Positions 34,804 to 44,606 are shown, counted from the stretch's first letter. The stretch is DNA of 64,000 bases from Bacteroidia bacterium (GCA_030427735.1 JAUIBP010000005.1:1-64000), one strand, 5' to 3'. Numbers and translations: made by a program. Notes: generated by a model from the letters alone, not told the origin.

Positions 34804-34864
34804 AGTGTGTGTCACTTTCGACCTTTATTAATTTCGCAATGTTTATAGTTTTGTTAAGGCTAGG

Positions 34865-35413
34865 TTATTGCCCAATAACCACTTTTGGAAAGCGTACAAC
34901 TTTATCGCCTAACTTATACCCTTTTTCTATAACATCTATAATTTTACCTTTTAAATCTTCGCTTGGAGCCGGGATTTGTGTAATCGCTTCATGATGGTCT
35001 GCATTAAACGCATGTCCTGCTTCTACTTCAATTTGCTCTAAACCTTTACTTTTTAAAACGGTTTTTAATTTATTACTGATAAGCTCTACACCTTTTAAAA
35101 GATCTTTTTCTTCGGTTTTAGAAATTTCGTTGTAAGCACGATCAAAATCATCTATTACAGGCAAAAGGGCTTTCATAACATCTTCGTTTGCTGTTTTAAA
35201 TAACTCTACACGTTCTTTTGCCGTGCGTCGCTTGTAGTTTTCGAACTCGGCAAATAAACGCAGGAACTTGTCTTTTTCTTCTTTCAATTGAACTTTCAAA
35301 CTGTCTTCTGCTGAAACCTCTTCCTTTTCTTCGGTTTGGTTTTCAACTTGTTCCTCTACTTGATCTTGTATATTATCGTCTAGAATTTCTTCTTGATTAT
35401 CTTTTTTACTCAT
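34865..35413 (-). CDS. grpE: Nucleotide exchange factor GrpE
   Basis: The 182-residue cytoplasmic exchange factor that releases ADP from DnaK. An acidic, Glu/Gln-rich N-terminal arm (1-40) leads into a long coiled-coil helix (about 40-95) containing LRLFAEFENYKRRTAKERVE. The beta-domain follows, with FNADHHEAI and the conserved ending KVIDVIEKGYKLGDKVVRFPKVVIG pattern. It is first in the grpE-dnaJ operon. dnaK itself is not nearby. No CIRCE-type inverted repeat is visible upstream. Confidence 0.95.
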   Translation of the reverse strand: MSKKDNQEEILDDNIQDQVEEQVENQTEEKEEVSAEDSLKVQLKEEKDKFLRLFAEFENYKRRTAKERVELFKTANEDVMKALLPVIDDFDRAYNEISKTEEKDLLKGVELISNKLKTVLKSKGLEQIEVEAGHAFNADHHEAITQIPAPSEDLKGKIIDVIEKGYKLGDKVVRFPKVVIGQ

Positions 35414-35450
35414 GTCTTTTTCTATTTAAATAAACACTATCGATGAACGG

Positions 35451-35458
35451 CAAAAGTA
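35451..35458 (-). promoter_or_regulatory. -7 promoter element for grpE-dnaJ
   Basis: The minus strand reads TACTTTTG followed by CC, an exact TAnnTTTG match, 37 bases before the grpE ATG. Confidence 0.5.
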
Positions 35459-35531
35459 CTGCCATGTTTCGATATTTGCCAAAATGTCACAAATATTTTT
35501 TATATTTTTTTACAGATACATTCTATTTCAG

Positions 35532-35539
35532 TAAATTTG
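35532..35539 (+). promoter_or_regulatory. -7 promoter element for the YceI lipoprotein gene
   Basis: TAAATTTG, an exact TAnnTTTG match, lies 24 bases before the ATG at 35564. Confidence 0.5.
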
Positions 35540-35563
35540 ATGATTAACAATAAATTTTAAACT

Positions 35564-36232
35564 ATGAAAAATAGAGTAATAACATTACTTAGTATACTTG
35601 CTATTGCTACCGCTCAAGTAAGTTGTAAATCCGATACAAAAAAAACTGAAGCTACCGAAGCCGAACCAGTTGCTGTTAGCGAAGTTACCGCGGTTAAATA
35701 CAAAATAGATACCACGAATTCTGTTATAGAATGGAAAGGGTTTAAACCAACAGGCACCCACAATGGTACAGTTAAAATAGATATGGGAGTTTTAACTACT
35801 GAAGACGGTACACTTACCAGTGGAACCGTTGTGATAGATATGAACTCTATTACTGCATTAGACGTTGAAGGCGACCAAAAAACTAATTTAGAAGCCCACT
35901 TAAAAGGAACTGTGAAAGGCAAAGAAGGCGACTTTTTTAACGTTACCGAATTTCCGAGTGCTGGTTTTGAAGTAACAGATGTTTCCACCGACGAAGCTGG
36001 AAAACACGTCTTGTCGGGCAACCTATCGCTAAAAGGCATTAAAAAGAACGTATCTTTTCCTGTGGTAATTACAACAACTGGAAACGAACTGACTTTAGTG
36101 AGCGAACCATTTACTATAGACAGAACCCAATGGGGCATAAATTATGGTTCTAAATCGGTTTTCGACAATTTAGGAGACAAATTTATTAACGATGGTATGG
36201 AGCTAAAAATTAGCGTAAAAGCCACAAAGTAA
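35564..36232 (+). CDS. YceI family lipoprotein
   Basis: A 222-residue lipoprotein: hydrophobic signal, then TAQVSCKSD with the lipidated Cys at residue 21. The mature domain is a YceI lipocalin-like barrel for isoprenoid or other amphiphilic ligands, with YKIDTTNSVIEWKGFKPTGTHNG at the start, TVVIDMNSI, and the ending strand pattern WGINYGSKSVFDNLGD. A Thr/Glu-rich linker of about 20 residues separates the lipid anchor from the domain. It is probably attached to the inner or outer membrane facing the periplasm. The ligand is unknown. Confidence 0.9.
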   Translation: MKNRVITLLSILAIATAQVSCKSDTKKTEATEAEPVAVSEVTAVKYKIDTTNSVIEWKGFKPTGTHNGTVKIDMGVLTTEDGTLTSGTVVIDMNSITALDVEGDQKTNLEAHLKGTVKGKEGDFFNVTEFPSAGFEVTDVSTDEAGKHVLSGNLSLKGIKKNVSFPVVITTTGNELTLVSEPFTIDRTQWGINYGSKSVFDNLGDKFINDGMELKISVKATK

Positions 36233-36252
36233 TTATATAACAACATCATCTT

Positions 36253-36286
36253 AAAAAAGCCATTCTTGATTAAGAGTGGCTTTTTT
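36253..36286. terminator. Bidirectional terminator between YceI and porin-like genes
   Basis: AAAAAAGCCATTCTT pairs with AAGAGTGGCTTTTTT across a GATT loop with one G-U pair. An A-run precedes and a T-run follows, serving both convergent genes. Confidence 0.85.
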
Positions 36287-36296
36287 GTGTTATAAA

Positions 36297-37667
36297 TTAA
36301 TTAAGTAAATACTGAAATTGTAAAACCCCCATCCATTTTCTATCAATTTCTACACTACTATCGTTAATAGTTGAAAAAACAGGACGATTTTGCCCACCAA
36401 TACTTAATTTCATTTTCTGGTTATTAATATACCAGTTCACCCCAAAACTGTAGGCAAACATGTTGTTGTTTAAGGCATCAAAATTACTCCATTGGCCTGT
36501 GTTGTATATTTGTATGTTTTTCCAAATTGTTTTAGTATGCTCTTGCCCTAAAAGTAATCCCAATTGCCAATACACAGAGGTTCCTGTACCCATTACAGGG
36601 AAAGCATTGCCCTTACCATTTAAACTTAAATAAGTATTATCGCCCCCTGAGGCTGGATTATTCACCCCTATATTTCGTAAATAATCGGGGCCAAAATCGT
36701 AATTAAAACACCCCACATACCCTGTAAACGCGCGAGCAAAAGACCAGTGTAATGGCAATTCTGTAAAAACATCTACAGCCCATAACCGCATGTCGTGGTA
36801 TTGCAACTCTTCTTCTTGTAAAAACGACATAGCATCTGGCTGATATTTAAACCCTGCACCTAACGCCAACACCTGTTTACTACCTAAAAACGTTCCGTTA
36901 AAATTAGGACCACTAGTATATTCCTTATCTAAAAAATCATACTTGAAATACCCCGTGTATTGCAGTTTCAATTTATCGTAAGAGAAATCACTTATTCCTT
37001 CAGCAGGGCTAACATTACTAGCTCCCGTGTACGAATAGCTATACGGATCTATAATTCCAATTCTATAATTTAACCGACCAAAATCCCCATACACAAAAGC
37101 ACTTAAATTGCGAGTAACGTCGTCTGTTTTGTTTAATGTGGGTTGAGCAATCAAAGGTAAATCTAAAGCCAACATTCGGGTTGTAGCTGGTGCGGTGTAT
37201 CGCGACAAACCATCCCAAGTAGATTTACCTAAAGCGATATTAATTTTATCACTAAACTTATAGGTACCGTATAAATCTAAAACTTTTAACAACGGAGATT
37301 TAGTGCTTGCTTTGTTGTAATTATTTTCGCCAAGTACAGTGTAAAACTTAAAACGCTCTCCTACACTCCATCTTGATCCTAAGCGCAATCGTCTTAAAGA
37401 TAAATCGAAATCGCTAGTCTGCAAATTTTGGTTACCATCTAAGCTTCCTGGGTTAAGTTCAGTATATCTATACCACAATTGTGCAGAGGCATTTAACTTC
37501 AATTTTATATTAGGCTTAGCACTTAATTGCCATTCTTTTGGTGTAGTTTCTGTTTGAGCGATTACAGAATACTTAAAAACACTACAACTACACATTACAA
37601 CTAAAGCCAAAACAAACCGTAGTCTACCTATGTATTTTTCAGCAATTATTTTAGGACGTCGTTTCAT
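36297..37667 (-). CDS. Outer-membrane porin-like beta-barrel protein
   Basis: A 456-residue protein with a basic N-terminus, a hydrophobic signal segment and cleavage near VIAQ. The mature sequence alternates polar and hydrophobic residues, rich in Tyr, Trp, Asn and Gly. Pairs of strands resemble those in OprO/OprP-like and phosphate-selective porins, for example FDLSLRRLRLGSRWSVG and INIALGKSTWDGLSRY. It ends in a hydrophobic aromatic strand (GVLQFQYLLN), as barrel proteins usually do. I start it at the ATG at 37667, since the upstream 37712 start would place 15 extra hydrophobic residues before the basic region. Substrate is unknown. Confidence 0.75.
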   Translation of the reverse strand: MKRRPKIIAEKYIGRLRFVLALVVMCSCSVFKYSVIAQTETTPKEWQLSAKPNIKLKLNASAQLWYRYTELNPGSLDGNQNLQTSDFDLSLRRLRLGSRWSVGERFKFYTVLGENNYNKASTKSPLLKVLDLYGTYKFSDKINIALGKSTWDGLSRYTAPATTRMLALDLPLIAQPTLNKTDDVTRNLSAFVYGDFGRLNYRIGIIDPYSYSYTGASNVSPAEGISDFSYDKLKLQYTGYFKYDFLDKEYTSGPNFNGTFLGSKQVLALGAGFKYQPDAMSFLQEEELQYHDMRLWAVDVFTELPLHWSFARAFTGYVGCFNYDFGPDYLRNIGVNNPASGGDNTYLSLNGKGNAFPVMGTGTSVYWQLGLLLGQEHTKTIWKNIQIYNTGQWSNFDALNNNMFAYSFGVNWYINNQKMKLSIGGQNRPVFSTINDSSVEIDRKWMGVLQFQYLLN

Positions 37668-37802
37668 AAAGCTCATTATAGTATTTAGCCACACCAACAC
37701 AACCACAAACACCTCAAAACCAAATACATAATTTCACAAAATTACATCCTAATTAAAGTTAAAACTATGACTTTTATCATACCCCACCTTCTTAATAAGC
37801 TC

Positions 37803-37810
37803 TAACTTTG
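37803..37810 (+). promoter_or_regulatory. -7 promoter element for the universal stress gene
   Basis: TAACTTTG, an exact TAnnTTTG match, lies 20 bases before the ATG at 37831 and may drive the stress protein-transporter-pckA run. Confidence 0.5.
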
Positions 37811-37830
37811 GTATATAAAAATAATTCATC

Positions 37831-38616
37831 ATGAAAACAATATCCACAATTTTAGTTCCTTTCGATTTTTCTGAAGTAGCTCTAAATGCCCTGAAATATG
37901 CATTACATTTTATAGAAAATGATGACCAAGCTAAAATCATTTTAGCTCATGTTGAAGAAGGTGAAATCACTGAAGAAAATAAAGAAAAATTAGACCAAGT
38001 TGTACAAGCTTTCGGCACATCGTTAAGACACCCCATTATACCTGTAGTGGTAAAAGGAAAAATGATAGACGCACTATTGCACATACAAGACGAAACACCA
38101 ATAGATTTAGTAGTTATGGGCACATGTCCAGACTACAACACTTGCAACTTGCAAACAAAAACTTCGGAGTTTGTGCTAATTGCCAAATGTCCTGTTATTG
38201 TTATCCCGAATGGCTACACCCAAACCAGTGTAAAAAAGATAGCCTTGATTATTGACAAAGAAAAAATTCACAACAACAAATTGCTAGGTATTTTATTAGA
38301 TGTTTCTAGACGTTTCAATGCTATAGTAAATGTACTTACCGTGGTTAATAGCGACGAGCATTATGGCTATACAGAAAACGACGAAAAAAACGAGAACGAT
38401 ATTATTTACTACCTAGAAAACTTTTATTCGCACCATGCCTTTATAGAAGACACCGATATTGTACATGGGTTATTTAATTATGTAGAAGATAACGATATAG
38501 ATCTGGTTGCTATTTTACCAAAAAACCATGCCCAAACACCAGTAACTTCGGAAGGTAAACTTACAAAAGCTTTAAGTCAGCAAACCAAAGTACCATTATT
38601 AGCTATAGATCTTTAA
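37831..38616 (+). CDS. Universal stress protein family protein
   Basis: A 261-residue cytoplasmic protein. The first 130 residues match the UspA fold: TILVPFDFSEVALNALKYAL at the N-terminus and DLVVMGTC toward the end of the first unit. The second half is a diverged UspA-like unit with weak motifs, ending in LTKALSQQTKVPLLAIDL. Single UspA units are about 140 residues, so this is a tandem form. The ATP-binding G-x2-G-x9-G(S/T) motif is not clear in the first unit. The gene sits 10 bases before the SLC13 transporter, suggesting a linked stress or nutrient role. Confidence 0.85.
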   Translation: MKTISTILVPFDFSEVALNALKYALHFIENDDQAKIILAHVEEGEITEENKEKLDQVVQAFGTSLRHPIIPVVVKGKMIDALLHIQDETPIDLVVMGTCPDYNTCNLQTKTSEFVLIAKCPVIVIPNGYTQTSVKKIALIIDKEKIHNNKLLGILLDVSRRFNAIVNVLTVVNSDEHYGYTENDEKNENDIIYYLENFYSHHAFIEDTDIVHGLFNYVEDNDIDLVAILPKNHAQTPVTSEGKLTKALSQQTKVPLLAIDL

Positions 38617-38626
38617 TTCCCGAAAC

Positions 38627-40480
38627 ATGTTAACTTTAGGCATAATATTAGCATTTACAATAGCTTTATTTGTCTGGGGAAAATTTTCCCCAGACATTGT
38701 TGCCATGATTTCGATGTTAGCTTTATTTCTAAGCGGAATCTTAAATTTAGACGAAACCCTTAGTGGGTTCAGTAACCCAACAGTTATTATGATTGCAGGG
38801 TTATTTATAATTGGCGAAGGCTTATCTAGAACAGGGTGGACAGCAATTGCAGGCCAAAAATTTGTAAAACTAGCAGGCAAAAGCACGTCTAAATTACTTG
38901 TAATTGTAACGCTAGGCTCTGGTTTACTCTCTGGTTTTGTTAGCAATACAGGTACGGTTGCGGCCTTACTACCAGTATCGATTACCGCAGCATGGAGCGC
39001 TGGCACATTACCGTCTAAATTGTTAATGCCTGTAGCTTTTGGCTCTAACGCAGGTGGCTTATTAACTCTTACAGGGTCGCCTACTAACATTATAGTAAGC
39101 GATTATTTAATAGAGCAACACCAAAACGGATTTTCATTTTTTGAGTTTGCTTTAATCGGTGTACCGTTATTAATTATAGCCATTTTGTACTTTAAATTTT
39201 TTGGCATGAAAATGCTTCCAAAAGTACAAACACAAAATAAGCCAGACGATCTCAATTCAGAAATGAGTAAATGGATTAAAGAGTTTAGTATTGGGGATAA
39301 CATGTATCGCTTAAGAATTAGATCGATGTCCCCCTTAATTAACACTCAAATTAAAACTTGGGATTTCGAAAGCCAATACAATATTTCTATTGTTAGACTT
39401 CGAAGACGCCACCCTAAACCGCTTAAAAGAGAACATGCATTTGTAGAGTTTCCCGACCATAATACAGAAATGAGATATCACGATATTATTACTGTTAAAG
39501 GAAATTTTGAAGATGTAGATCGTTTTATTCTGGATTATAAATTAGGCGTAATCCCTTCAGAATTTAATCAAAACGAATTAAAAAAAGAGTTAATCAACCA
39601 AGAAATTGGCTTAGTAGAAGTTTTAGTAACAGACACGTCTTATTTAATAGGAAAAAACGTTCCTTTAGGCACTTACCTTAGTAAGCAAGGCATTCAACTA
39701 TTAGGTGTAAAACGTGAAGGCAAACCAATAAACGACGACATTAACATTAATATTAAAGCAGGCGACTCGTTTATTATAAGAGGAAGTTGGGAGAAAATAG
39801 AAGATTTAAAGTCGGTATATCGAAACCTTATCATTTTAGGAAGTCCCGAAGCGATGTCTAAAAACGTAGATATTTTAAACACAAAATCCTATATCGCTTT
39901 AGGTATTATGCTACTCATGATAGTATTATTAGCTTTCAAACTGCTACCAGGAGCCATTGCCGTATTACTATGTGCAGGAATTATGTTACTAACAGGCTGC
40001 GTACCTATACAAAAAGCATATAAAGACATTAGTTGGGTAAGTGTGGTTATGATTGCCGCTATGATACCAATGGGTATTGCGCTTCAAAAAACAGGAGCTG
40101 CTCAAGAAATTTCTAACCTTTTAATTCAAACATTTGGAGAATCCCACCCTATAATACTAATGGGAGGCATCTTTATACTAACAACAATTTTTAGTCAAAC
40201 CATAAACAATTCAGCTACAGCTGTACTTATGGCACCTATAGCATATATGGCCGCAATTGGTATAGGTATATCGCCTAGACCATTTTTAATGACGGTGGCA
40301 GCAAGTGCCTCTACAGCGTATATGACGCCAATGGGAACAACAACAAACGCCATGGTTATGGGCGCTGGTGGCTATAAATTTATGGATTATTTAAAAGTTG
40401 GAACACCATTATTAATAATCACATTTTTAGCATCGTTAATTCTAATCCCATTATTCTGGCCTTTAGAGCTTATCGATTAA
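38627..40480 (+). CDS. SLC13 family anion transporter with RCK-C domains
   Basis: A 617-residue membrane transporter of the divalent anion:sodium symporter type, substrates typically di- or tricarboxylates or sulfate. An N-terminal group of about five helices (residues 1-200) contains SNTGTVAALLPVSITA and SNAGGLLTLTGSPTNIIVSDYL, the family's Asn/Gly/Thr substrate loop. A cytoplasmic insert of about residues 205-400 carries two TrkA-C (RCK-C) regulatory modules. The second membrane half has QTINNSATAVLMAPIA and TPMGTTTNAMV. It follows the stress protein and precedes pckA, so uptake of TCA-cycle acids is a reasonable guess. Confidence 0.9.
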   Translation: MLTLGIILAFTIALFVWGKFSPDIVAMISMLALFLSGILNLDETLSGFSNPTVIMIAGLFIIGEGLSRTGWTAIAGQKFVKLAGKSTSKLLVIVTLGSGLLSGFVSNTGTVAALLPVSITAAWSAGTLPSKLLMPVAFGSNAGGLLTLTGSPTNIIVSDYLIEQHQNGFSFFEFALIGVPLLIIAILYFKFFGMKMLPKVQTQNKPDDLNSEMSKWIKEFSIGDNMYRLRIRSMSPLINTQIKTWDFESQYNISIVRLRRRHPKPLKREHAFVEFPDHNTEMRYHDIITVKGNFEDVDRFILDYKLGVIPSEFNQNELKKELINQEIGLVEVLVTDTSYLIGKNVPLGTYLSKQGIQLLGVKREGKPINDDININIKAGDSFIIRGSWEKIEDLKSVYRNLIILGSPEAMSKNVDILNTKSYIALGIMLLMIVLLAFKLLPGAIAVLLCAGIMLLTGCVPIQKAYKDISWVSVVMIAAMIPMGIALQKTGAAQEISNLLIQTFGESHPIILMGGIFILTTIFSQTINNSATAVLMAPIAYMAAIGIGISPRPFLMTVAASASTAYMTPMGTTTNAMVMGAGGYKFMDYLKVGTPLLIITFLASLILIPLFWPLELID

Positions 40481-40512
40481 AATTGAAAACAAACAAATAA
40501 AAACAATATATT

Positions 40513-42147
40513 ATGGAAACAATAGCAGAACCAAAAACAACATTAAACTTAAACTCTTACGGTTTAAACAATGTTAATGTACACTGGAACTTGTCTCCAG
40601 AAGCATTACAAGAAATCACTATTAATGAAGGTATGGGTACCGAAACCGAAAACGGAACCCTATGCATAAATACTGGAAAATTCACAGGGCGCTCGCCTAA
40701 AGACCGGTTTTTAGTGAAAGATAATTACACGAAAGACAAAGTTTGGTGGGGACGAATAAACAAACCTATTACTCCTGAGCAGTTTGATGCTCTCTATAAC
40801 GAGGTTACAAACTACTTATCTGAAAAAGACGTATATGTAAGAGACGGTTATGTTTGCGCCCATCCAGAATACCAAATGAATGTGCGAACCATTACCGAAT
40901 ACCCTTGGTCCAACTACTTTGTAAAAAACATGTTTCTACGTTTTAACGACGCAGAATTAGAAAACTTTAAAGAAGAATGGCTCGTGTTATGTGCTCCTGG
41001 ATATACTGCACCAAATCCTAAAGCAATGGGACTAAGCGATGGTAATTTTTCCATTTTAAATTTTACCAAAAAAATTGCATTGGTGGCCGGTTCTGCCTAC
41101 ACAGGAGAAATGAAAAAAGGCATCTTTTCTGCCCTTAATTTAATTTTACCTGTAGAAAAAGATGTACTGCCCATGCATTGTTCTGCTAATGTTGGCGAAG
41201 ATGGAGACACAGCTATATTTTTTGGTTTATCCGGTACTGGTAAAACCACGTTATCTGCTGACCCCAATAGAAAATTAATAGGCGACGACGAACATGGGTG
41301 GACCAAAGAAAACATTATTTTTAATTTCGAAGGTGGCTGCTACGCGAAAGTTATAGACCTTACCGAAGAAAAAGAGCCAGACATTTTTAGAGCCATTCGT
41401 CCTGGTGCACTGTTAGAAAATATTTGTTTTAAAGAAGGCACTAAAGAAGTCGATTTTGCAAATAGCTCCATTACACAAAACACCCGTGTGAGCTACCCTA
41501 TTGATCATATCGATAATATTCAAACGCCTTCATACGCTTCAAACCCAAAAAACATCTTTTTCTTAACCTGCGATGCCTTTGGGGTTTTACCTCCTGTATC
41601 AAAATTAACTCCTGGTCAAGCAGCCTATCATTTCATATCAGGATATACCGCAAAAGTAGCTGGTACCGAAGCTGGTATTACAGAACCTGTACCATCGTTC
41701 TCCGCTTGTTTTGGGGAACCTTTTATGCCGCTTCACCCTACCGTATACGCCGAAATGTTAAGTAAAAAAATGCAAGATGCAGGTGTAAACGTTTGGTTAA
41801 TAAATACTGGATGGAGCGGGGGGCCTTATGGTGTAGGCTCCAGAATAAAATTGAAATACACTCGCGCTATGATTTCTGCTATTTTAAAAGGTGAATTAGA
41901 CAATATTCGTTTTAATGCACACCCTATTTTTGGGTTGTTTATGCCAGAATATTGCCCAGGTGTACCTACAGAAATCTTAGATCCAATTAATACGTGGCTA
42001 CAAAAAGGCGTTTATATTAGTAAATCCATTCAATTAGCCCATTCCTTCCACATTAACTTCGATAAGTTTGCTAATCAAGCTTCCGAAGATATTATTCAAG
42101 GCGGGCCACTAATTGATTCACACCATACGTTAGATGTAAATTTCTGA
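40513..42147 (+). CDS. pckA: Phosphoenolpyruvate carboxykinase (ATP)
   Basis: A 544-residue cytoplasmic enzyme catalysing oxaloacetate + ATP to phosphoenolpyruvate + CO2, the entry step of gluconeogenesis. Kinase motif FFGLSGTGKTTLSADP is at about residues 237-252, the metal-binding GDDEHGW follows, and the GCYAKVIDL strand is intact. Substrate-loop GKFTGRSPKDRF lies near residues 56-67. The SLC13 transporter upstream could supply C4-acids. It ends in a strong terminator. Confidence 0.97.
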   Translation: METIAEPKTTLNLNSYGLNNVNVHWNLSPEALQEITINEGMGTETENGTLCINTGKFTGRSPKDRFLVKDNYTKDKVWWGRINKPITPEQFDALYNEVTNYLSEKDVYVRDGYVCAHPEYQMNVRTITEYPWSNYFVKNMFLRFNDAELENFKEEWLVLCAPGYTAPNPKAMGLSDGNFSILNFTKKIALVAGSAYTGEMKKGIFSALNLILPVEKDVLPMHCSANVGEDGDTAIFFGLSGTGKTTLSADPNRKLIGDDEHGWTKENIIFNFEGGCYAKVIDLTEEKEPDIFRAIRPGALLENICFKEGTKEVDFANSSITQNTRVSYPIDHIDNIQTPSYASNPKNIFFLTCDAFGVLPPVSKLTPGQAAYHFISGYTAKVAGTEAGITEPVPSFSACFGEPFMPLHPTVYAEMLSKKMQDAGVNVWLINTGWSGGPYGVGSRIKLKYTRAMISAILKGELDNIRFNAHPIFGLFMPEYCPGVPTEILDPINTWLQKGVYISKSIQLAHSFHINFDKFANQASEDIIQGGPLIDSHHTLDVNF

Positions 42148-42170
42148 TGTATTTTTGAATTATTTTTATG

Positions 42171-42196
42171 AAGGCTGTCCATAGGGCAGCCTTTTA
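42171..42196 (+). terminator. Terminator of pckA
   Basis: AAGGCTGTCC (42171-42180) pairs with GGGCAGCCTT (42184-42193) with one G-U, then TTTT. It lies 14 bases before the stop of the convergent sugar-epimerase gene. Confidence 0.8.
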
Positions 42197-42209
42197 TATT
42201 GAAAACATT

Positions 42210-43190
42210 TTATTTATTAAACCAATTCCAAGTAATAGCCAAACCTTCTGCTACCGTAAATTGTGGCTTATACCCCATTAATGTTTGCGCCTTAGAAATA
42301 TCGGCTAAAGAATCACGAACATCGCCTTGACGCGGTGGCCCATAAACAGGTTCCAACTCCGAACTTGCAGCATCCTTTAATGCTCCCCATAATTGATTAA
42401 CACTAATGCGCTCGCCACAAGCCACATTAAACACTTCGTTTGCCGCTTCTTTAGGTGCAAAAAAACCTTTTACATTGGCCTGCACAGCATTATCTACAAA
42501 GGTAAAATCGCGTGTTTGCTCACCATCTCCATTTATTTTAGATGGTTTACCGTCTTTTAAAGCTTGCATAAACAACGGAATTACAGCTGCATATGCACCA
42601 TTCGGGCTTTGTTTAGGGCCAAACACATTAAAATAACGTAAGCCAATAACATCGGTGCCATAAGTTTTGCCAAAAACATCGGCATACAATTCGTTTACAT
42701 ATTTAGTGACGGCATAAGGTGACAAGGGTTTACCTATCACATCTTCTACTTTTGGTAAATTTTGACTGTCACCATAAGTCGAACTCGAAGCTGCATACAC
42801 CATACGTTTAACCGAACTACTCTCTTTTACAGCAACCAACATATTTAAAAATCCGTTGATATTAGCATTATTTGTTGCTATAGGATTCTCTATAGATCGC
42901 GGTACAGAACCTAAGGCCGCTTGGTGACTTACATAGTCTATTCCAGTTACCACCGCTTTACAGGTATCCAAATCGGTGATATCGCCCTCTATAAGTTCGA
43001 AGGCTCGATTCAATTTAAATTCCGATAAATTTTCACGATATCCATTAGAAAAATTGTCTAGAACCCTTACCTTTTTTGCGTTGTATTTTAAAAGATATTC
43101 TACAAGATTAGAGCCAATAAAACCTGCCCCTCCAGTAATTAAAAAACTTAAATTAGAAAGATCTTCTGAATGATAAATTGTATTATACAT
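42210..43190 (-). CDS. UDP-N-acetylhexosamine 4-epimerase-type SDR (WbpP/TviC-like)
   Basis: A 326-residue extended short-chain dehydrogenase acting on nucleotide sugars. The NAD-binding GGAGFIGSNLVEYL loop lies near residues 19-32. The active site shows SSSTYG and Y-x3-K in YAVTKYVNELYA. The ending pattern with PPRQGDVRDSLADISKA is typical of epimerases converting UDP-GlcNAc to UDP-GalNAc or their uronic acids. Next to a UDP-HexNAc 6-dehydrogenase it likely completes a uronic acid donor for the adjacent capsule or exopolysaccharide system. The exact sugar is not determined. Confidence 0.85.
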   Translation of the reverse strand: MYNTIYHSEDLSNLSFLITGGAGFIGSNLVEYLLKYNAKKVRVLDNFSNGYRENLSEFKLNRAFELIEGDITDLDTCKAVVTGIDYVSHQAALGSVPRSIENPIATNNANINGFLNMLVAVKESSSVKRMVYAASSSTYGDSQNLPKVEDVIGKPLSPYAVTKYVNELYADVFGKTYGTDVIGLRYFNVFGPKQSPNGAYAAVIPLFMQALKDGKPSKINGDGEQTRDFTFVDNAVQANVKGFFAPKEAANEVFNVACGERISVNQLWGALKDAASSELEPVYGPPRQGDVRDSLADISKAQTLMGYKPQFTVAEGLAITWNWFNK

Positions 43191-43200
43191 GGTTTTGGTT

Positions 43201-44493
43201 TTATAATCTGGCGTCTACAACATCTTTTGGCAAAAGCGACTTAACATCGAAAAGCACTCCTGAATCTGATTTTAATTGCTGGATATCTAATTTAAGAAAT
43301 TCCTTGTGGGAAACCGCTAAAATTACGGCATCGTATTTCGGTTTTAATTCGGATTCATCCGTTATTAAATCTAAATTATATTCGTGTTTCACTTCCTCGA
43401 CAGACGCCCACGGATCGAAAACATCTACATTAACATCGTAGGTTTTTAATTCTTCAATAATATCAATCACCCTGGAGTTTCTAATATCAGGACAGTTTTC
43501 TTTAAACGTAATGCCTAAAACCAAAGTGTTGGACCCTTTTATAGTTGCGCCTTTTTTTATCATCATTTTTACAGTTTCGGTAGCAACATAAGCTCCCATA
43601 CTGTCGTTCATTTTTCTACCAGCTAAAATAATTTCTGGGTTGTATCCAGACTCAATGGCTTTTTGTGCCAAATAATAGGGATCTACACCTATACAATGGC
43701 CACCAACCAAACCTGGCGAAAATTTTATAAAATTCCATTTTGTACCAGCGGCTTCTAGAACTGCTTTGGTATCGATATTCAGAATTCTAAAAATTTTAGA
43801 TAATTCGTTTACAAAAGCGATGTTAATATCGCGTTGCGAATTCTCTATTACTTTAGCTGCTTCTGCCACTTTTATAGAAGGTGCTAAATGTGTACCAGCT
43901 GTGATGATAGATTTATATAATTCGTCTACTCGAGTTGCAATCTCTGGAGTAGAACCTGAGGTTACTTTCAAAATTTTTGTTACCGTATGCGTTTTATCGC
44001 CTGGGTTGATGCGCTCTGGTGAATATCCTGCAAAAAAATCTGTATTAAATTTTAAACCAGAAAACGATTCTAGAATAGGCACACAAATATCTTCTGTAAC
44101 ACCAGGGTAAACAGTCGATTCGTAAATTACGATATCATCTTGTTTTAGAACTTTCCCTACAGTCTCACTGGCTTTAATTAACGGCGTAAAAATAGGTTTA
44201 TTTAAAGCATCTGTAGGAGTTGGAACCGTAATTATATAAATATTGGTAGATGTTAAGTCCTCAAGATTATCTGTCATGTATAATCCTGTTTCCGAAGTTT
44301 TATCCTGTGTTACGACTTCCTGTAATTCTGGAGTAGACACCTCTAACGTTCTATCTATAGCTTGTTTTAATTCCGACACACGTTTTGTATTGATATCAAA
44401 ACCTATTACAGCAAACTTTTTAGCAAACTCAACGGCTAACGGTAAGCCAACATACCCTAAACCAATTATGGTTATTTTGTCTTTTTTTTGCAT
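43201..44493 (-). CDS. UDP-N-acetylhexosamine 6-dehydrogenase (WbpO/TviB-like)
   Basis: A 430-residue nucleotide sugar dehydrogenase that oxidises C6 of a UDP-HexNAc to the uronic acid, with two NAD. NAD-binding GLGYVGLPLAVEFAKKF is at residues about 11-27, and the catalytic Cys lies in GGHCIGVDPYYLA. EAAKVIENSQRDINIAFVNE of the central helix is well conserved. The following gene starts 10 bases beyond the stop. It belongs to the minus-strand polysaccharide operon, but a gap of 113 bases separates it from the Wzc-like gene, so an internal promoter is possible. Confidence 0.9.
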   Translation of the reverse strand: MQKKDKITIIGLGYVGLPLAVEFAKKFAVIGFDINTKRVSELKQAIDRTLEVSTPELQEVVTQDKTSETGLYMTDNLEDLTSTNIYIITVPTPTDALNKPIFTPLIKASETVGKVLKQDDIVIYESTVYPGVTEDICVPILESFSGLKFNTDFFAGYSPERINPGDKTHTVTKILKVTSGSTPEIATRVDELYKSIITAGTHLAPSIKVAEAAKVIENSQRDINIAFVNELSKIFRILNIDTKAVLEAAGTKWNFIKFSPGLVGGHCIGVDPYYLAQKAIESGYNPEIILAGRKMNDSMGAYVATETVKMMIKKGATIKGSNTLVLGITFKENCPDIRNSRVIDIIEELKTYDVNVDVFDPWASVEEVKHEYNLDLITDESELKPKYDAVILAVSHKEFLKLDIQQLKSDSGVLFDVKSLLPKDVVDARL

Positions 44494-44606
44494 AAGATAT
44501 AATTAATAGCAAATATTATAAAATTCGTTTACACGAATGAATCTTTAGCTTTTTGGTTATAAAGCTTTTACAGTTTAAAGAACGTATGTTTAAGTTCTTT
44601 TTCCTA

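Noticed and set aside
35614-36138. Minus-strand ORF of 174 codons opposite the YceI gene
   Set aside because: The plus-strand YceI domain and lipobox are clear. The reverse frame is low-complexity Val/Ser/Thr shadow.
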